Shown here one piece after another: positions 34,801-45,000 of a DNA stretch of 64,000 nt. Position numbers and translations under genes: made by a program. The stretch comes from Aureispira anguillae (GTDB lineage Bacteria > Bacteroidota > Bacteroidia > Chitinophagales > Saprospiraceae). The stretch spans positions 3,901,716 through 3,965,715 of the forward strand of contig NZ_AP026867.1 in assembly GCF_026000115.1 (NCBI RefSeq), in the 5' to 3' direction. Below the pieces are notes generated by a model, which worked only from the letters and a program-made list of their open reading frames with translations, made no database searches and was not told the DNA's origin. Numbering within the stretch: position 1 is the first letter of the stretch; each line of letters begins with the position of its first letter.

Positions 34801-37800
34801 AACAGCTTCTCGATGTATCAGAATAATGGAAGGTTAAAATAACATCTCTATTCGCATAAACAATATTGGTAGAATCGGGATAAAACTGGATAGAATCCGT
34901 GTTTACGGTTGCCCCCAATTGCGAAAATCCTGTTGTAAAGGAACTCGTAAACCAACCTAAAGAATCCAAGTCATAACCATTGTGAAGATCTGCCCAAACT
35001 GGTATCTCTAAATCAGAAGCACATACGGTTTGGGGTAAACCTGCAATGGTTGGATCTGTTGTAAAGTTTCGAATGTGAACATTATACCTAGCTGTATCTC
35101 TACAACCATTATTGTCCTCATAATAATAATACAATACCTCTCGTAAAATGCCTGGTTGAGTGCCACTAATAAAGGGTTCAAATGCTTTGTCGGCACTGTC
35201 TAAACTTGTCAGGATACCATTTAGTATTGAAGTGTCAGAACCATAACCACTCGTAAGATTTGTCCCTATTGGGAAACCATATAATGGAATAGAATCATTT
35301 TCGCAATAAAAAGAATCTAGTGGTGCCCCTCCTGTTGTTGTCATATAAACTTGTGGCAATGGGAGAACTTCTACTGTAAAATTAATAGAATCCATACAAG
35401 CATTAGAATCTGCATAAACATAGCGAATAGCATGCACTCCTACTCCTGCATTCATGGGATAAAAGTAGGGCATTGCAGGGTTATTTCCTCCATTAATAAT
35501 TCCATTCCCTGTAAATTCAACGGTTTCTCCTTGCACATAACCAATTCCTCCTGACCCAAGCCAAGTTGTTAGTACATTATTATTACCTGCTGTATCAATT
35601 TGTGACAGATGAATTTGGGTAGTATCATCATTCAAACAGTAAACTGAATCTATAAATGATATATCCAGATTTGGTATATTGTGTACGATAAAGGTATCTA
35701 GTGCTTCTTGAGGACAACCATAAATATCCGACACGACATAACGTACATTGTAAACATCAGGGGGACCAACTTGCGTTGGAGAAAAGATAGTCCCTGATTG
35801 TAAGCCCCCAATAAAGAATTGAGCCGAATTGGTGTCTATTACTACGGTTGATAAAACAGGAGGAATCAAACTAAAGAAAATAGAATCATTAGGCGACGTT
35901 GCACAATATTCTCCTGTTCCATTATTAGGATTTACCGCTATGCTAAATGGATCTGGAAGGTAAATACCTGTATAGGCAGAATCTACACAAGCTTGTCCTG
36001 TATATACATAGGTAAGACCATAAGCCGTTCCTGTGGCATAAGAAGTTGGATTAAAAATATTATTTGCTAAAGAGTCATAGCCAATTGCAGTACCACTTAT
36101 ATAATACTGTCCCCCTGCGGGAAAACCTAAAAATTGGTGGTTCGTATTTTCAGGGCAAAACACCGTGTCTGCCATAATTACAGGATTAATTGCTACGACA
36201 GCAGGGTCTTCTATCAAAAACTGCTTGGTCACTTCTGCTATAACATAATCTGTATTTTCTGTTGAAACTAAAGCCCCTCCAGAGAAGAAGTTAGCGGTTC
36301 TAGAATATTTAAATCGGATGGTAATTGTTGTTGCTCCACCTGTCACCTTGCTAGGAACAAAATAAAAAGTATCGTTAGGTGCCACATAATTAATAGAATC
36401 TACCCCACCATTAGATGTTGTAATTTCCATTATATTAATACGCTCTGAATACCTAACATCTGGACTTAAAGGGTTTCCTATTGGAATATTTATGTTCTCA
36501 CTATACGTATATAATGCATCGCTATAAATAGTTTGTCCTCTGTATTTTACTTCTAAATCATTGATATTACGCTGAATGAAAACCGTATCATCTTTACTAC
36601 ACAAATAAGTTGGTATAGAATCTAATAAACTAGGAGCAGGCCAAATATCTATTGGATCCCTAGATGCGTTTTTACATCCACCGTTATCAATTTCATACGT
36701 TATAGTATCTACTCCTACAGGTATAGGGGTGCTAGGCAAGATTGAACTTCCCAATACATAAGTACCTCTATAATTATTCGGATAATCTCTAGCAGATACA
36801 GGGTGCGTAATTAACGTTAAATTCGCCAAAGACTCGCTAGTTTGAGATACAGCAATAGGAGTATAACTAACACTATCCAATTCCACATCTCTTATTTCAA
36901 CCAATAAAGAATCTTGGACAGAATCTCTACAGGTAATTGTTGTTCCTGTATACATTGGGGTGTAAGTGTACAACATCATTACATTCTGAACACCTGAAGA
37001 ATACCCCGTTACACTATCCAACAACAATAAACTATCTACCATCAGACTAGGGTTGCTTGGCATTCCAACATAATGGGCAGAAAAAACACCTCCTATTGGT
37101 AAACCACTAAAATCAACTGTATCTAAATTAGAACAGACTGGCTGCGCTGTTGAGAGCAAATCAATTGTTACTGCTGGGTTTTGTATCACAAAGAAATTTG
37201 GAGAAATATAACTATTGGTTCCATCAAATAAAGTTAACTTACCTGTTCTCGCACCAACAGGGACAACAACAGAAAACGATCCTGAATAAACTCCTGCAAA
37301 AACACTTAAAGAAGGTGCAACAGGAACAGAGATTGTATTTCCTCCTCCTGCTACAAAGATTACTTCATTTGGAACAAAGGTAAAATTCGTTAATGTAATC
37401 ACTAAAGTATCGTGCAAACAAGCTTCTGATGAGGGTATATTAAGGTAAGTTTGTTTGGTATTAAGAATATCCATTGCTACAGCACCCAATACTTCTAGCG
37501 TGTCATAAGTGCTAAAAACACAAGTTCCCTGCGCATTCCCATCGGTATAAGAATAAGTAATAAAATGACGTCCCGACCCTGCCAAACCAACATTGATAGA
37601 ATCACCTACAATTGCTCCTCCCGCTGTCAAAGAAGAATATCCTCCTTGATTACGCAAACTAATGGGCAATAAATGGTCATCCAAATTAAAAGTACCATAG
37701 GTAACAGGTAGTGCTGGCCCTAGAGCCGAAAAATCTAAGGAAAATCCTATTGGAGGAGAAAACTCCTGCACGATAATGGAGTTGGATGTAGCCTCACAAC

Positions 37801-40800
37801 CGTTGGTATCCACAATTGCAACATAATAGGTTCCCGAAGTGTCTACTTGATAAGACTCAAAACTTGCTCCTGCAATAGAATCACCATTATAGAACCATTG
37901 ATATTGATAATAGTTACTATCAATACAGGTTTGACAAGTATCAACTAGTTGTACTGCCGACCCATTGCAAATGGTTGGTGTAGCAGAAACTAAAGGATTA
38001 ATATCAATGGCTATTGTTCGTTCTTCAACCGTATCTAAAACAACCGAATCTATAACTATACAACCTAGTTTTTCTACCTCTATCTTATAGGTTTCAGCTT
38101 CTGAATATCCAGTTACAATATAGAAAGTATCCGTACTATTGTTTAGTGTCGTGCTATCCCCTATTTTCCACTGATAAGAACAACCAATACAAGAATCTAC
38201 TTCAAGTAAAACACTAGAGGTTGAACTACAAATTTTCTTAGCAGATTGCCTAATAGAAGTAGCTATATTTACTTCTGTAAATTTTACAGGAACATCTGAA
38301 GTATCTGCACAGTTTTCGGCATTCGTTACAATTACTTGATAATCCCCTGCAAGACTAATTTCTTGCTGATCTTCAGGGGTTGTTATTTGCATCCGTACCC
38401 CATCTCTCAAAAATTGATAACTACAGCCAGGGCAAGTAGCTCCAGAATCAGGCAAAGCTTCTATGATAACAGAATGACCGTTACAGATACTAGTAGAATC
38501 TGTAATTATATTAGCATTTACGGTTTGAAAAGTTGCTTCAATCGTATTCGAAAAGCTTGTTCTACAACCATTAGGATACAAAACCTCTACTCTATATTGT
38601 CCTACAGAATCAATTTGAAAAGTATATTGTTGAGTAGAATCGTACGTAATAAACGATCCAGAACTATCAATTTTCCAAATATAATTACAACCAGCACAAG
38701 GAGTTGTACTTAGATCGATTGGAGTAGCGCTACATACCGTATTGCCTGAGGCGGTAAGCATGGGTGCAGGATAGGTTGTATCTTTTATCTCTACAATGGA
38801 AGAACTGTAAGAACAACCTGAAGCATCATCGGTTACAATAATAAAATATCCTCTTGCTCCTGAGCCGCCTGTAATTGGAGCATCTTTGTGCCTAACAAGA
38901 TAAGAGCTTTGATCAAATATCCCAAAACCAGGATCCGACCCATCCTCTGTTTTCCACGCATACGAACAGCCTACACAAGGAGGAGTCGTTAACGTTGATG
39001 TTGCTGACTCAGAACAAAGATAAAGCGAACTAGCAGAAACAGCAGGGTTAGAACCATTCGTCGAAGATAATACCCTTATTACATTAGACATAGCAATACA
39101 ACCATCTTCATTCGTTACTTCAACAGAAAACAAACCAGCAGTAGATGTTGTATAATTATACCCCGTAGCTCCACTGATTAGCACTCCATTTTTATACCAT
39201 TGGTAACTCCACGTAGGAGGCAATGAATATGCCCCTACCATATATAGATCAACAAAACTACCAAAGCACAAATAGGCAGTATCGGGAGAAATAATCGTTG
39301 AGCTCCCTCCCACCAAATTTGGCATTTCAGACGTAATCATAGGATTAAAAATCGAGGTATCAATCAGTACTGTACCAGATTCTACAATACACGAATTTGG
39401 ATATTGAACCTCTACGGTATAATGTCCCGTTATATTGGTTGTATAAACCGAGGAGTCTGCTCCTGCAATAACTTGTAAGACATTACCAGCTGCATTACTT
39501 GTATAGGTTTGAATTGGAATTTTTTTGCTGCCAAAAACCTCATTGGTTGGCAAAAAGCTTTCTGGTCTTATATTCCATTCGTTGATATCAAAAGTTCCTC
39601 CATTGACACTATCCCCATTGATTCTGTAAACCCAACCATCCGTATACGTCCAAGGTATTGCTCCAATATAGGTCTCTTCTCCAAACTTATCAATTACAGT
39701 AGCCCCATAAGACAAGGCAATACAATCATTTCCATCGATCTGATCTAAATCAACTCCCGCACCAGGAACGGTTGTAGGAGGAAATCCAAAAAAATTGGTA
39801 AACTCTACTGATTCGCTAGATACATAAATATATGTTCCTCCTGCAACCGCACCAGCAGGCAAAGACCAAGCTGTTCCAAATCCTCCCGTTCCATCCAAGG
39901 CTACTTTTATATTGTATGCACTAAGATCAGGTATTGTATTTAATGCTTTTAACTCTATCCCTATAGGTAATCCTCCTCCTGTTGAAATTGTACCATCGTA
40001 CACTCCCGTTATGATTAAGTTATCTAACGTTGTATCATTGGAATTCCCATTAAAAGTTCCATTAGGGAAAGCTTCAGTCTTCCAAAAACCATTGGTAGTT
40101 CCTACAACAAAACTATCTAGCCCATAGGTCCATTCAGAACTATCAAAAGCAATGGTAGGCATCGCATTTGAATTTCGATACGCCCACCCACTTCTATGTG
40201 CATGAAACATATCATAACAAGTATCTACCTGCCCTGAACAGCCATAATCTGCCGAAGTATACGCCTCATCTCCAAATAAATCTACGGGGTTATTATTGTG
40301 ATATAATTTAATCGCATCGTTTCCATCTATATCACCCATTATACTAGAGGTATAATTTGGAGGGAATCCAAAAAAATTGGTAAATTCTGTTGCATTTTCT
40401 GCAATATAAATATAGCTTCCTCCTGCTAAAGAAACCCCTGGAAACGTATAAAGGGGCGATACAGCAACTCCCGTACCGTTAGGAGCCACACTTAAGCCAT
40501 ATTCACTTAAATTAGGAATGTTACCAATCGCATATAACTCTATTCCTTTAGGTTGATTTCCTGGTCTTGTCCCATCATACACTCCTGATATAATCAGTTT
40601 ATTTTCGGGCAAAAAGTCATAATAATGCCACTCGTAAGAACAACCAATGCAATTAATTGTTGATAAGGTAGCAGTGTTGCTATCGCATAAACTAGCAGTA
40701 GTAGTAGTCAATGGTGGAACTGTTGCCGCAGCTGTTCCAATTGGGAGGATATTTGAAGCCTCTAAACATCCCAAAGTATCCATTACCTGAACATAATATT

Positions 40801-41323
40801 GGTTTGGAGAATTGGTAGCATATCGTGTTTGAGTAGCTCCCCCTATCCCTGTAGCAGAAGAAGTAGCATACCACTGATAAGAACAAGTGACGCAAGGATT
40901 CGTAACTTCTAACCTTGCATTTTGAATCGTTGGTGTAGCGCAAATATTAAAAGGATCTCCCGCTACAATAGGTGCAGGCAATGTACTTGATTTGATATCT
41001 AGAGTAGCAGATACTCCTACACAAGTTGTAGAGGTTGTCCTATCGGTAACGGTAACAGAATACAACCCTGGAGTAAAAGCAAAAATAACGGCATTGGTGT
41101 CTCCCGTACTCCAAAGATAAGTACATGCGGGGCAAGCAGTTGGAGACACAGTAGATAACGTTAATGGATTGCTATTACAAATAACTGTTTTTGTTGCTCC
41201 AGCGGTATCTACACTATAAATTGGTGGAGAAAAAACACAAGGTTGAGCCATTGCGTTATCTAAAAAAAACAGTGCAAAAAAGGAACTAATCAGTATAACT
41301 TTGTGTAGAAAAACGAGTTTCAT
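31886..41323 (-). CDS. Giant T9SS-secreted Ig-like/PKD surface protein (3145 aa) with inserted lamin-tail-like domains
   Basis: Signal peptide (ends DNAMAQ). Ig-like repeats fill about 27-1240, many with a C-x-x-C-[ST]-Y-x-W core (CPACTYLW, CVTCSYQW, CIGCSYEW, CVGCSYAW, CAGCNYIW). The third repeat is interrupted at about residue 240 by some 360 residues holding two lamin-tail-like (LTD) domains (LIISGVYDG... and LIITGVYDG..., each with a GIEL strand and a TNFFGFPP stretch), after which the Ig-like fold resumes (about 600). About 1240-2500 carries the second repeat type (YC.N...L.G.P.G...YVY.D..GC). The C-terminal module matches the 3856-aa paralogue: PKD (about 2504), jelly-roll (about 2604-2800), Omp28-like domain (about 2804-3050, VLTEHF... 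without CxxC) and T9SS sorting domain (from about 3066, LYPNPSQQFF). A secreted surface adhesin or matrix protein is the likely role. Confidence 0.85.
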   Translation of the reverse strand: MKLVFLHKVILISSFFALFFLDNAMAQPCVFSPPIYSVDTAGATKTVICNSNPLTLSTVSPTACPACTYLWSTGDTNAVIFAFTPGLYSVTVTDRTTSTTCVGVSATLDIKSSTLPAPIVAGDPFNICATPTIQNARLEVTNPCVTCSYQWYATSSATGIGGATQTRYATNSPNQYYVQVMDTLGCLEASNILPIGTAAATVPPLTTTTASLCDSNTATLSTINCIGCSYEWHYYDFLPENKLIISGVYDGTRPGNQPKGIELYAIGNIPNLSEYGLSVAPNGTGVAVSPLYTFPGVSLAGGSYIYIAENATEFTNFFGFPPNYTSSIMGDIDGNDAIKLYHNNNPVDLFGDEAYTSADYGCSGQVDTCYDMFHAHRSGWAYRNSNAMPTIAFDSSEWTYGLDSFVVGTTNGFWKTEAFPNGTFNGNSNDTTLDNLIITGVYDGTISTGGGLPIGIELKALNTIPDLSAYNIKVALDGTGGFGTAWSLPAGAVAGGTYIYVSSESVEFTNFFGFPPTTVPGAGVDLDQIDGNDCIALSYGATVIDKFGEETYIGAIPWTYTDGWVYRINGDSVNGGTFDINEWNIRPESFLPTNEVFGSKKIPIQTYTSNAAGNVLQVIAGADSSVYTTNITGHYTVEVQYPNSCIVESGTVLIDTSIFNPMITSEMPNLVGGSSTIISPDTAYLCFGSFVDLYMVGAYSLPPTWSYQWYKNGVLISGATGYNYTTSTAGLFSVEVTNEDGCIAMSNVIRVLSSTNGSNPAVSASSLYLCSESATSTLTTPPCVGCSYAWKTEDGSDPGFGIFDQSSYLVRHKDAPITGGSGARGYFIIVTDDASGCSYSSSIVEIKDTTYPAPMLTASGNTVCSATPIDLSTTPCAGCNYIWKIDSSGSFITYDSTQQYTFQIDSVGQYRVEVLYPNGCRTSFSNTIEATFQTVNANIITDSTSICNGHSVIIEALPDSGATCPGCSYQFLRDGVRMQITTPEDQQEISLAGDYQVIVTNAENCADTSDVPVKFTEVNIATSIRQSAKKICSSTSSVLLEVDSCIGCSYQWKIGDSTTLNNSTDTFYIVTGYSEAETYKIEVEKLGCIVIDSVVLDTVEERTIAIDINPLVSATPTICNGSAVQLVDTCQTCIDSNYYQYQWFYNGDSIAGASFESYQVDTSGTYYVAIVDTNGCEATSNSIIVQEFSPPIGFSLDFSALGPALPVTYGTFNLDDHLLPISLRNQGGYSSLTAGGAIVGDSINVGLAGSGRHFITYSYTDGNAQGTCVFSTYDTLEVLGAVAMDILNTKQTYLNIPSSEACLHDTLVITLTNFTFVPNEVIFVAGGGNTISVPVAPSLSVFAGVYSGSFSVVVPVGARTGKLTLFDGTNSYISPNFFVIQNPAVTIDLLSTAQPVCSNLDTVDFSGLPIGGVFSAHYVGMPSNPSLMVDSLLLLDSVTGYSSGVQNVMMLYTYTPMYTGTTITCRDSVQDSLLVEIRDVELDSVSYTPIAVSQTSESLANLTLITHPVSARDYPNNYRGTYVLGSSILPSTPIPVGVDTITYEIDNGGCKNASRDPIDIWPAPSLLDSIPTYLCSKDDTVFIQRNINDLEVKYRGQTIYSDALYTYSENINIPIGNPLSPDVRYSERINIMEITTSNGGVDSINYVAPNDTFYFVPSKVTGGATTITIRFKYSRTANFFSGGALVSTENTDYVIAEVTKQFLIEDPAVVAINPVIMADTVFCPENTNHQFLGFPAGGQYYISGTAIGYDSLANNIFNPTSYATGTAYGLTYVYTGQACVDSAYTGIYLPDPFSIAVNPNNGTGEYCATSPNDSIFFSLIPPVLSTVVIDTNSAQFFIGGLQSGTIFSPTQVGPPDVYNVRYVVSDIYGCPQEALDTFIVHNIPNLDISFIDSVYCLNDDTTQIHLSQIDTAGNNNVLTTWLGSGGIGYVQGETVEFTGNGIINGGNNPAMPYFYPMNAGVGVHAIRYVYADSNACMDSINFTVEVLPLPQVYMTTTGGAPLDSFYCENDSIPLYGFPIGTNLTSGYGSDTSILNGILTSLDSADKAFEPFISGTQPGILREVLYYYYEDNNGCRDTARYNVHIRNFTTDPTIAGLPQTVCASDLEIPVWADLHNGYDLDSLGWFTSSFTTGFSQLGATVNTDSIQFYPDSTNIVYANRDVILTFHYSDTSRSCFNATSDTVLVKALPHLTLSEQLVNPIQLTMDLLGSKLSRPPHDTFYHMCETAPEIPIYAYNTTGDYNPFTGLSLRVPDHISSDTGTYVLGRGVQSNMDPVNTAYGYIPALAGYGLDTIRYVYTDTSGCTDSIDHYIFVDSLPNLSFAGLSNYNSSINRYVYCQSDPDTPSISPAPIGVDWTMTFDGQNIGVPSFKLILDTLADPTGYKDYALKYNYIGRIYVSGEVCADSLMDTIQVRPSPPLAWVNVPTSYCMLDSIERLPLSATPYGGQFIDATNNFQVIAGIVGDSLFNPAAQPGKRDIYYYYLDTVSGCDDTIQHTIYVYNKPRISFDINGGCSGSQVEFIPSTAPYGLEYNSVAVDSITKVIWNFGDGVSDTIFNLPDTLVIPIDTHTYAGAGIFYPSLTVVNQGICDTTFMRRIIISPKSTPTDTVPYVQYFDNEDNGWMQESSDTTSINGIVQDSLWQWGAAIGNQINTQGNTVWGTRLAHQPTTYRRNENAWVYSPCFDLTSLDRPMIRLSIWRNTQKNVDGAVLQYHDNVTNTWEVLGKHGKGINWYQGGYVVSAPGYQVNTPTGWTNSSNGWEDARYRLDNIGNDLRQRTDVRFRIAFASSSIISGTKDGFAFDSVKIGNRTRNVLTEHFSGTGYPGIEQIEDQLYYTLFNNLYGRDVSLIQYHLNQYSNDALYLFNGIDNRERKLVYGVSDVNQVRIDGKNLVSKTSDLLGYPHLEHLDIESLKDPYFKLEFVGFPTIQYNSNSKLTTTIRVTALKDLPQALYAVHAVVTEDSLTTVTNHPTVGVMRYMYPDNTGMQFNKNWVAGETFDTTIVINNFNASNHDLTQLQVITFVQNLGSDPKEVYQVQTTRNLTRFAGPVDTLGDVSVEDIEGHPGYEVATLKLYPNPSQQFFNVAFEKALEADYEWQLIDVVGRVLDRGKVESGTELMQVETEGLTAGMYIFIVKNKTVYTQRKVIIQRY

Positions 41324-42010
41324 AATTGAGTTTTTAAAAATACGTATAAGTACATAAAAAATCTGTTATTGTATTTTAACTAGGTCAAAATACAATTTAA
41401 TTAGATAGTATCTAGGATAGATAATGTTTTCGTACTATTATTTTATACCCAATATTGAAAAATAGTAGCCTATTTGTGTGTTTAGTTCTAACTGCTTTTT
41501 TGAGTAAAAAACAGCTAAAAGATCAGTATTGTGTCCTCCTTATTAAGTGAAAAGCCCAATCACAGTTTTAACAACAAATATTTATATTGTTGTTATTCAT
41601 AATAAAAAGGAAAATAATTTAGTATAGGTTATATACACCTCATTGCAAGGTATAATAGTACATCTTTTTTTATAAAAATCCAAGCTCTATTCATTATTTA
41701 TTCATTAAGTTCTAATTTTTGTCAAAACCCTTTGGAGGGAAACAATTACGATTGGTCTGTGCAAAAATTTGTTCTAATATGTCTATCTATTAATAGATCA
41801 CACTCTTCTTTTTGGTTTTCAAACCATTGTTCAAAAAAATATTTTTCATTTTTAGATCACAAAACGCTTACTCACTTTAGTTAATCATTATCATTTTTTT
41901 AAAGAAAAAAGAAAGAAACTGTTCTTTTTTTCTTATATTATAAACTGTATCTTTCCCAAAAGATCGTTTACACTTATTCCCTTTTCACACTTATTTTCTT
42001 GTCACAACCA
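41324..42010. other. Divergent intergenic region between the giant gene and the ASPIC/UnbV gene
   Basis: 687 very AT-rich bases separating divergently read genes, so both promoters should lie here. A near-consensus element for the plus-strand gene is at 41925..41955. No clear TAnnTTTG was found for the minus-strand giant. No open frame, RNA gene or repeat stands out. Confidence 0.5.
41925..41955 (+). promoter_or_regulatory. Near-consensus promoter of the ASPIC/UnbV gene
   Basis: TTTT (41925-41928), 19 bases, TATCTTTC (41948-41955). Each box has one mismatch to TTTG / TAnnTTTG. The start codon is 55 bases downstream. Confidence 0.4.
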
Positions 42011-45000
42011 ATGAAAAATATTTTTTTTATAGCCCTTTTTATTTTTAATAGTTTATTTTTTCACGAAACAATCCTTGCCCAATCCCCTCTCTCCTTATTT
42101 AAGGAAAGAAGCAGTACGCAAACCAACATTACCTTTTCAAACAATCTAATAGAAAATAGAACCAATAACGTCTTCAAAAATTCCTATTTCTACAATGGAG
42201 GTGGAGTAGCGATAGGAGACATCAATAACGATGGATTAGCCGATATTTACTTTACAGGCAATATGGTTGAAGACAAGTTATATTTAAACAAAGGTAATTT
42301 TGTATTTGAAGATATAACAAATTCAGCTTTGATTCAAGCTAAAGGAGACTGGTGTACAGGAGTTACCATGGTTGATATTAATGCTGATGGCTACTTGGAC
42401 ATCTATGTATCTAGATCTGCTCAAACAGTAGATTTATCGGCCAACAAAAATTTGCTATACATTAACAATGGCAATTTAACCTTTACGGAAAAAGCAGCTG
42501 CATATAACCTCAACGATTCACTTTCTTCTACACAAGCTGCCTTTTTTGATTATGATTTAGATGGCGATTTGGATGCCTATATCATGAACATCCCTGGCAA
42601 TGAGTATGAAAACACTGATGGCAACAAATCGGATCATTTTTACATCAATGATGCAGGCAAATACAGCGATCAATCTAATAAGCTAAAAATAAACAACCAT
42701 GCTTTTGGTTTGGGGTTAAGTATTGGTGACCTCAACAATGATGGCTATCCAGACATTTACATCTCTAATGATTTTGAAGTAAAAGACTATCTTTATATCA
42801 ACCAGAAGGATTCTTTTTCCGATCAAGTTCTAAGCAATATGAAGCACATTTGCAATTTTGGGATGGGGGTAGACATAGGCGATTTTAACAATGATGGCTA
42901 TCTAGATCTTATACAACTAGACATGGCTTATTCCAAACATATACGCTCAAAAATGAATATGCCAAGTATGTTTCCTTTAGATTTCTGGGCGAGGGTTAAA
43001 CGAGGCAATCATCACCAATATATGGCCAATGCCCTACAATTAAACAATGGCAATACAACATTTAGTGATATAGGTTTCTTGGCTGGAGTAGCCAAAACAG
43101 ATTGGAGTTGGGGGACGCTTTTTGCTGACTTTGATAATGATGGATTCAAAGACATTATTATTACCAATGGTTACCAAAAAGACGTTAGAGATAGAGATAC
43201 GGGGGTAAAAATTGACCAATACCTTAAAAATAAAGGAAATGTGAGCTTTGAAGAGCTTTTATTACAAACAATTAATTTGGCTCCTAAAATTAGTGAAAGT
43301 AATTTTGTATTCAAAAACAATGGCAATTTAACCTTTGACAACAAAACCACAGATTGGGGATTAACCAAAAAAGTAAACTCTAACGGGCTTGCTTATGCTG
43401 ATTTGGATAATGATGGCGATTTAGATCTTGTTATCAACAACATAGATTTCCCTGCGTCTATCTATGAAAATACGAATCCCAACAATAATAATTATCTAGC
43501 CATAAAGCTAAAGGGAACTTCAAAAAATAAATTTGCAATTGGCACTCGTATTACCATTTACACCAAGGCTGGGCAACAAATGCTTGAGCATTTCCCTACC
43601 CGTGGTTTCCAATCTTCTGTTGATTACAAACTTCACTTTGGGCTTGGAAAACAAAACAAGGTTGATAAAATGGTTATTCGTTGGCCTGACCAAAAAACAA
43701 CCGTACTAAAAAATATTAGAGCCAACCAACTCCTCACGCTTGACTATGAACAGGCTAAATTTTCAAAACTATTAACTAAAGAAACGAAGCCTATCTTCCA
43801 AGACATCTCAAAGGACTTCAACCTTGATTATCAACACAAAGAAAATTACTTCAACGATTTTAATCGAGAAGTTTTACTTCCTCACATGTTGTCCAAGCAA
43901 GGCCCCTACTTAACGGTAGCAGATATTAATCAAGACGGGTTGGATGACCTCTTCATTGGAGCGGCAAAAGAACACGTTGCCTCGATCTATATGCAAACAA
44001 AACAAAATGGCTTTGAGCTTAGCACTCCACCTGATTTTGAAAAAGATAAACTAACAGAGGATTTGGGTGCTTTATTTATCGATGTAGATAACGATAACGA
44101 TTTAGACCTGTACATCACTAGTGGAGGAAATGAATGTACTGAGGGGCATCACACCTTACAAGACCGCTTGTACATCAATGAAAACGGTAAGTTTAAAAAA
44201 TCAACCGACCGACTTCCCAAAATGCTTACAAGTACACAAGTTGTTAAGGCTGCTGATTTTGATCAAGATGGTGACTTAGATTTATTCGTTGGAGGGCGTT
44301 TAGTCCCTGGAAAATATCCAGCGGCACCACGGAGTTATTTGCTTCAGAACAACGGAGGGCATTATGTTGATGTAACAGCCTCTTATTGTAAAGATCTACT
44401 ACAGCCTGGAATGGTTACAGGAGCCGAGTTTGGAGATGTTAATGGTGATGGTTTAGTCGATTTGACCCTAATTGGAGAGTGGATGCCAATGATGACCTTC
44501 CTTAATAAAGGGAATCGCTTTGAAAAAATTCCACCTCAAAAAGCAACCGAAAGTCTTTGGTTTAGCTTAAAGGCTGTAGATATAGACAAAGATGGTGACT
44601 TAGATTTTATTGGAGGTAATTTGGGTAAAAATTGCAAATTTAAAGCTTCTCTCAATAAACCTTTCAACATCTACGCAGATGATTTTGACAACAATGGCAC
44701 TTGGGACATGATGATGAGTAGTTATGAAGGCAATAAAAACTACCCGCTTCGTGGACGAGATTGCAGCTCTCAACAAATGCCCTTTATCACAGATAGTTTT
44801 CCAAGTTTCAAAGCTTATGCCATTGCTGAAATTACAGATATTTGTGGTCCCAAAATTGACCAATCTTTGCATTTAACTGCTCGTGGGTTTTATACTTCCA
44901 TCTTCCTAAATGATGGTCATGGCAATTTTACCATGAAAAAATTGCCTAGCGAAGCCCAATTTGCCCCAACCAAAGATATTTTAGTAGAAGACCTTAATAA

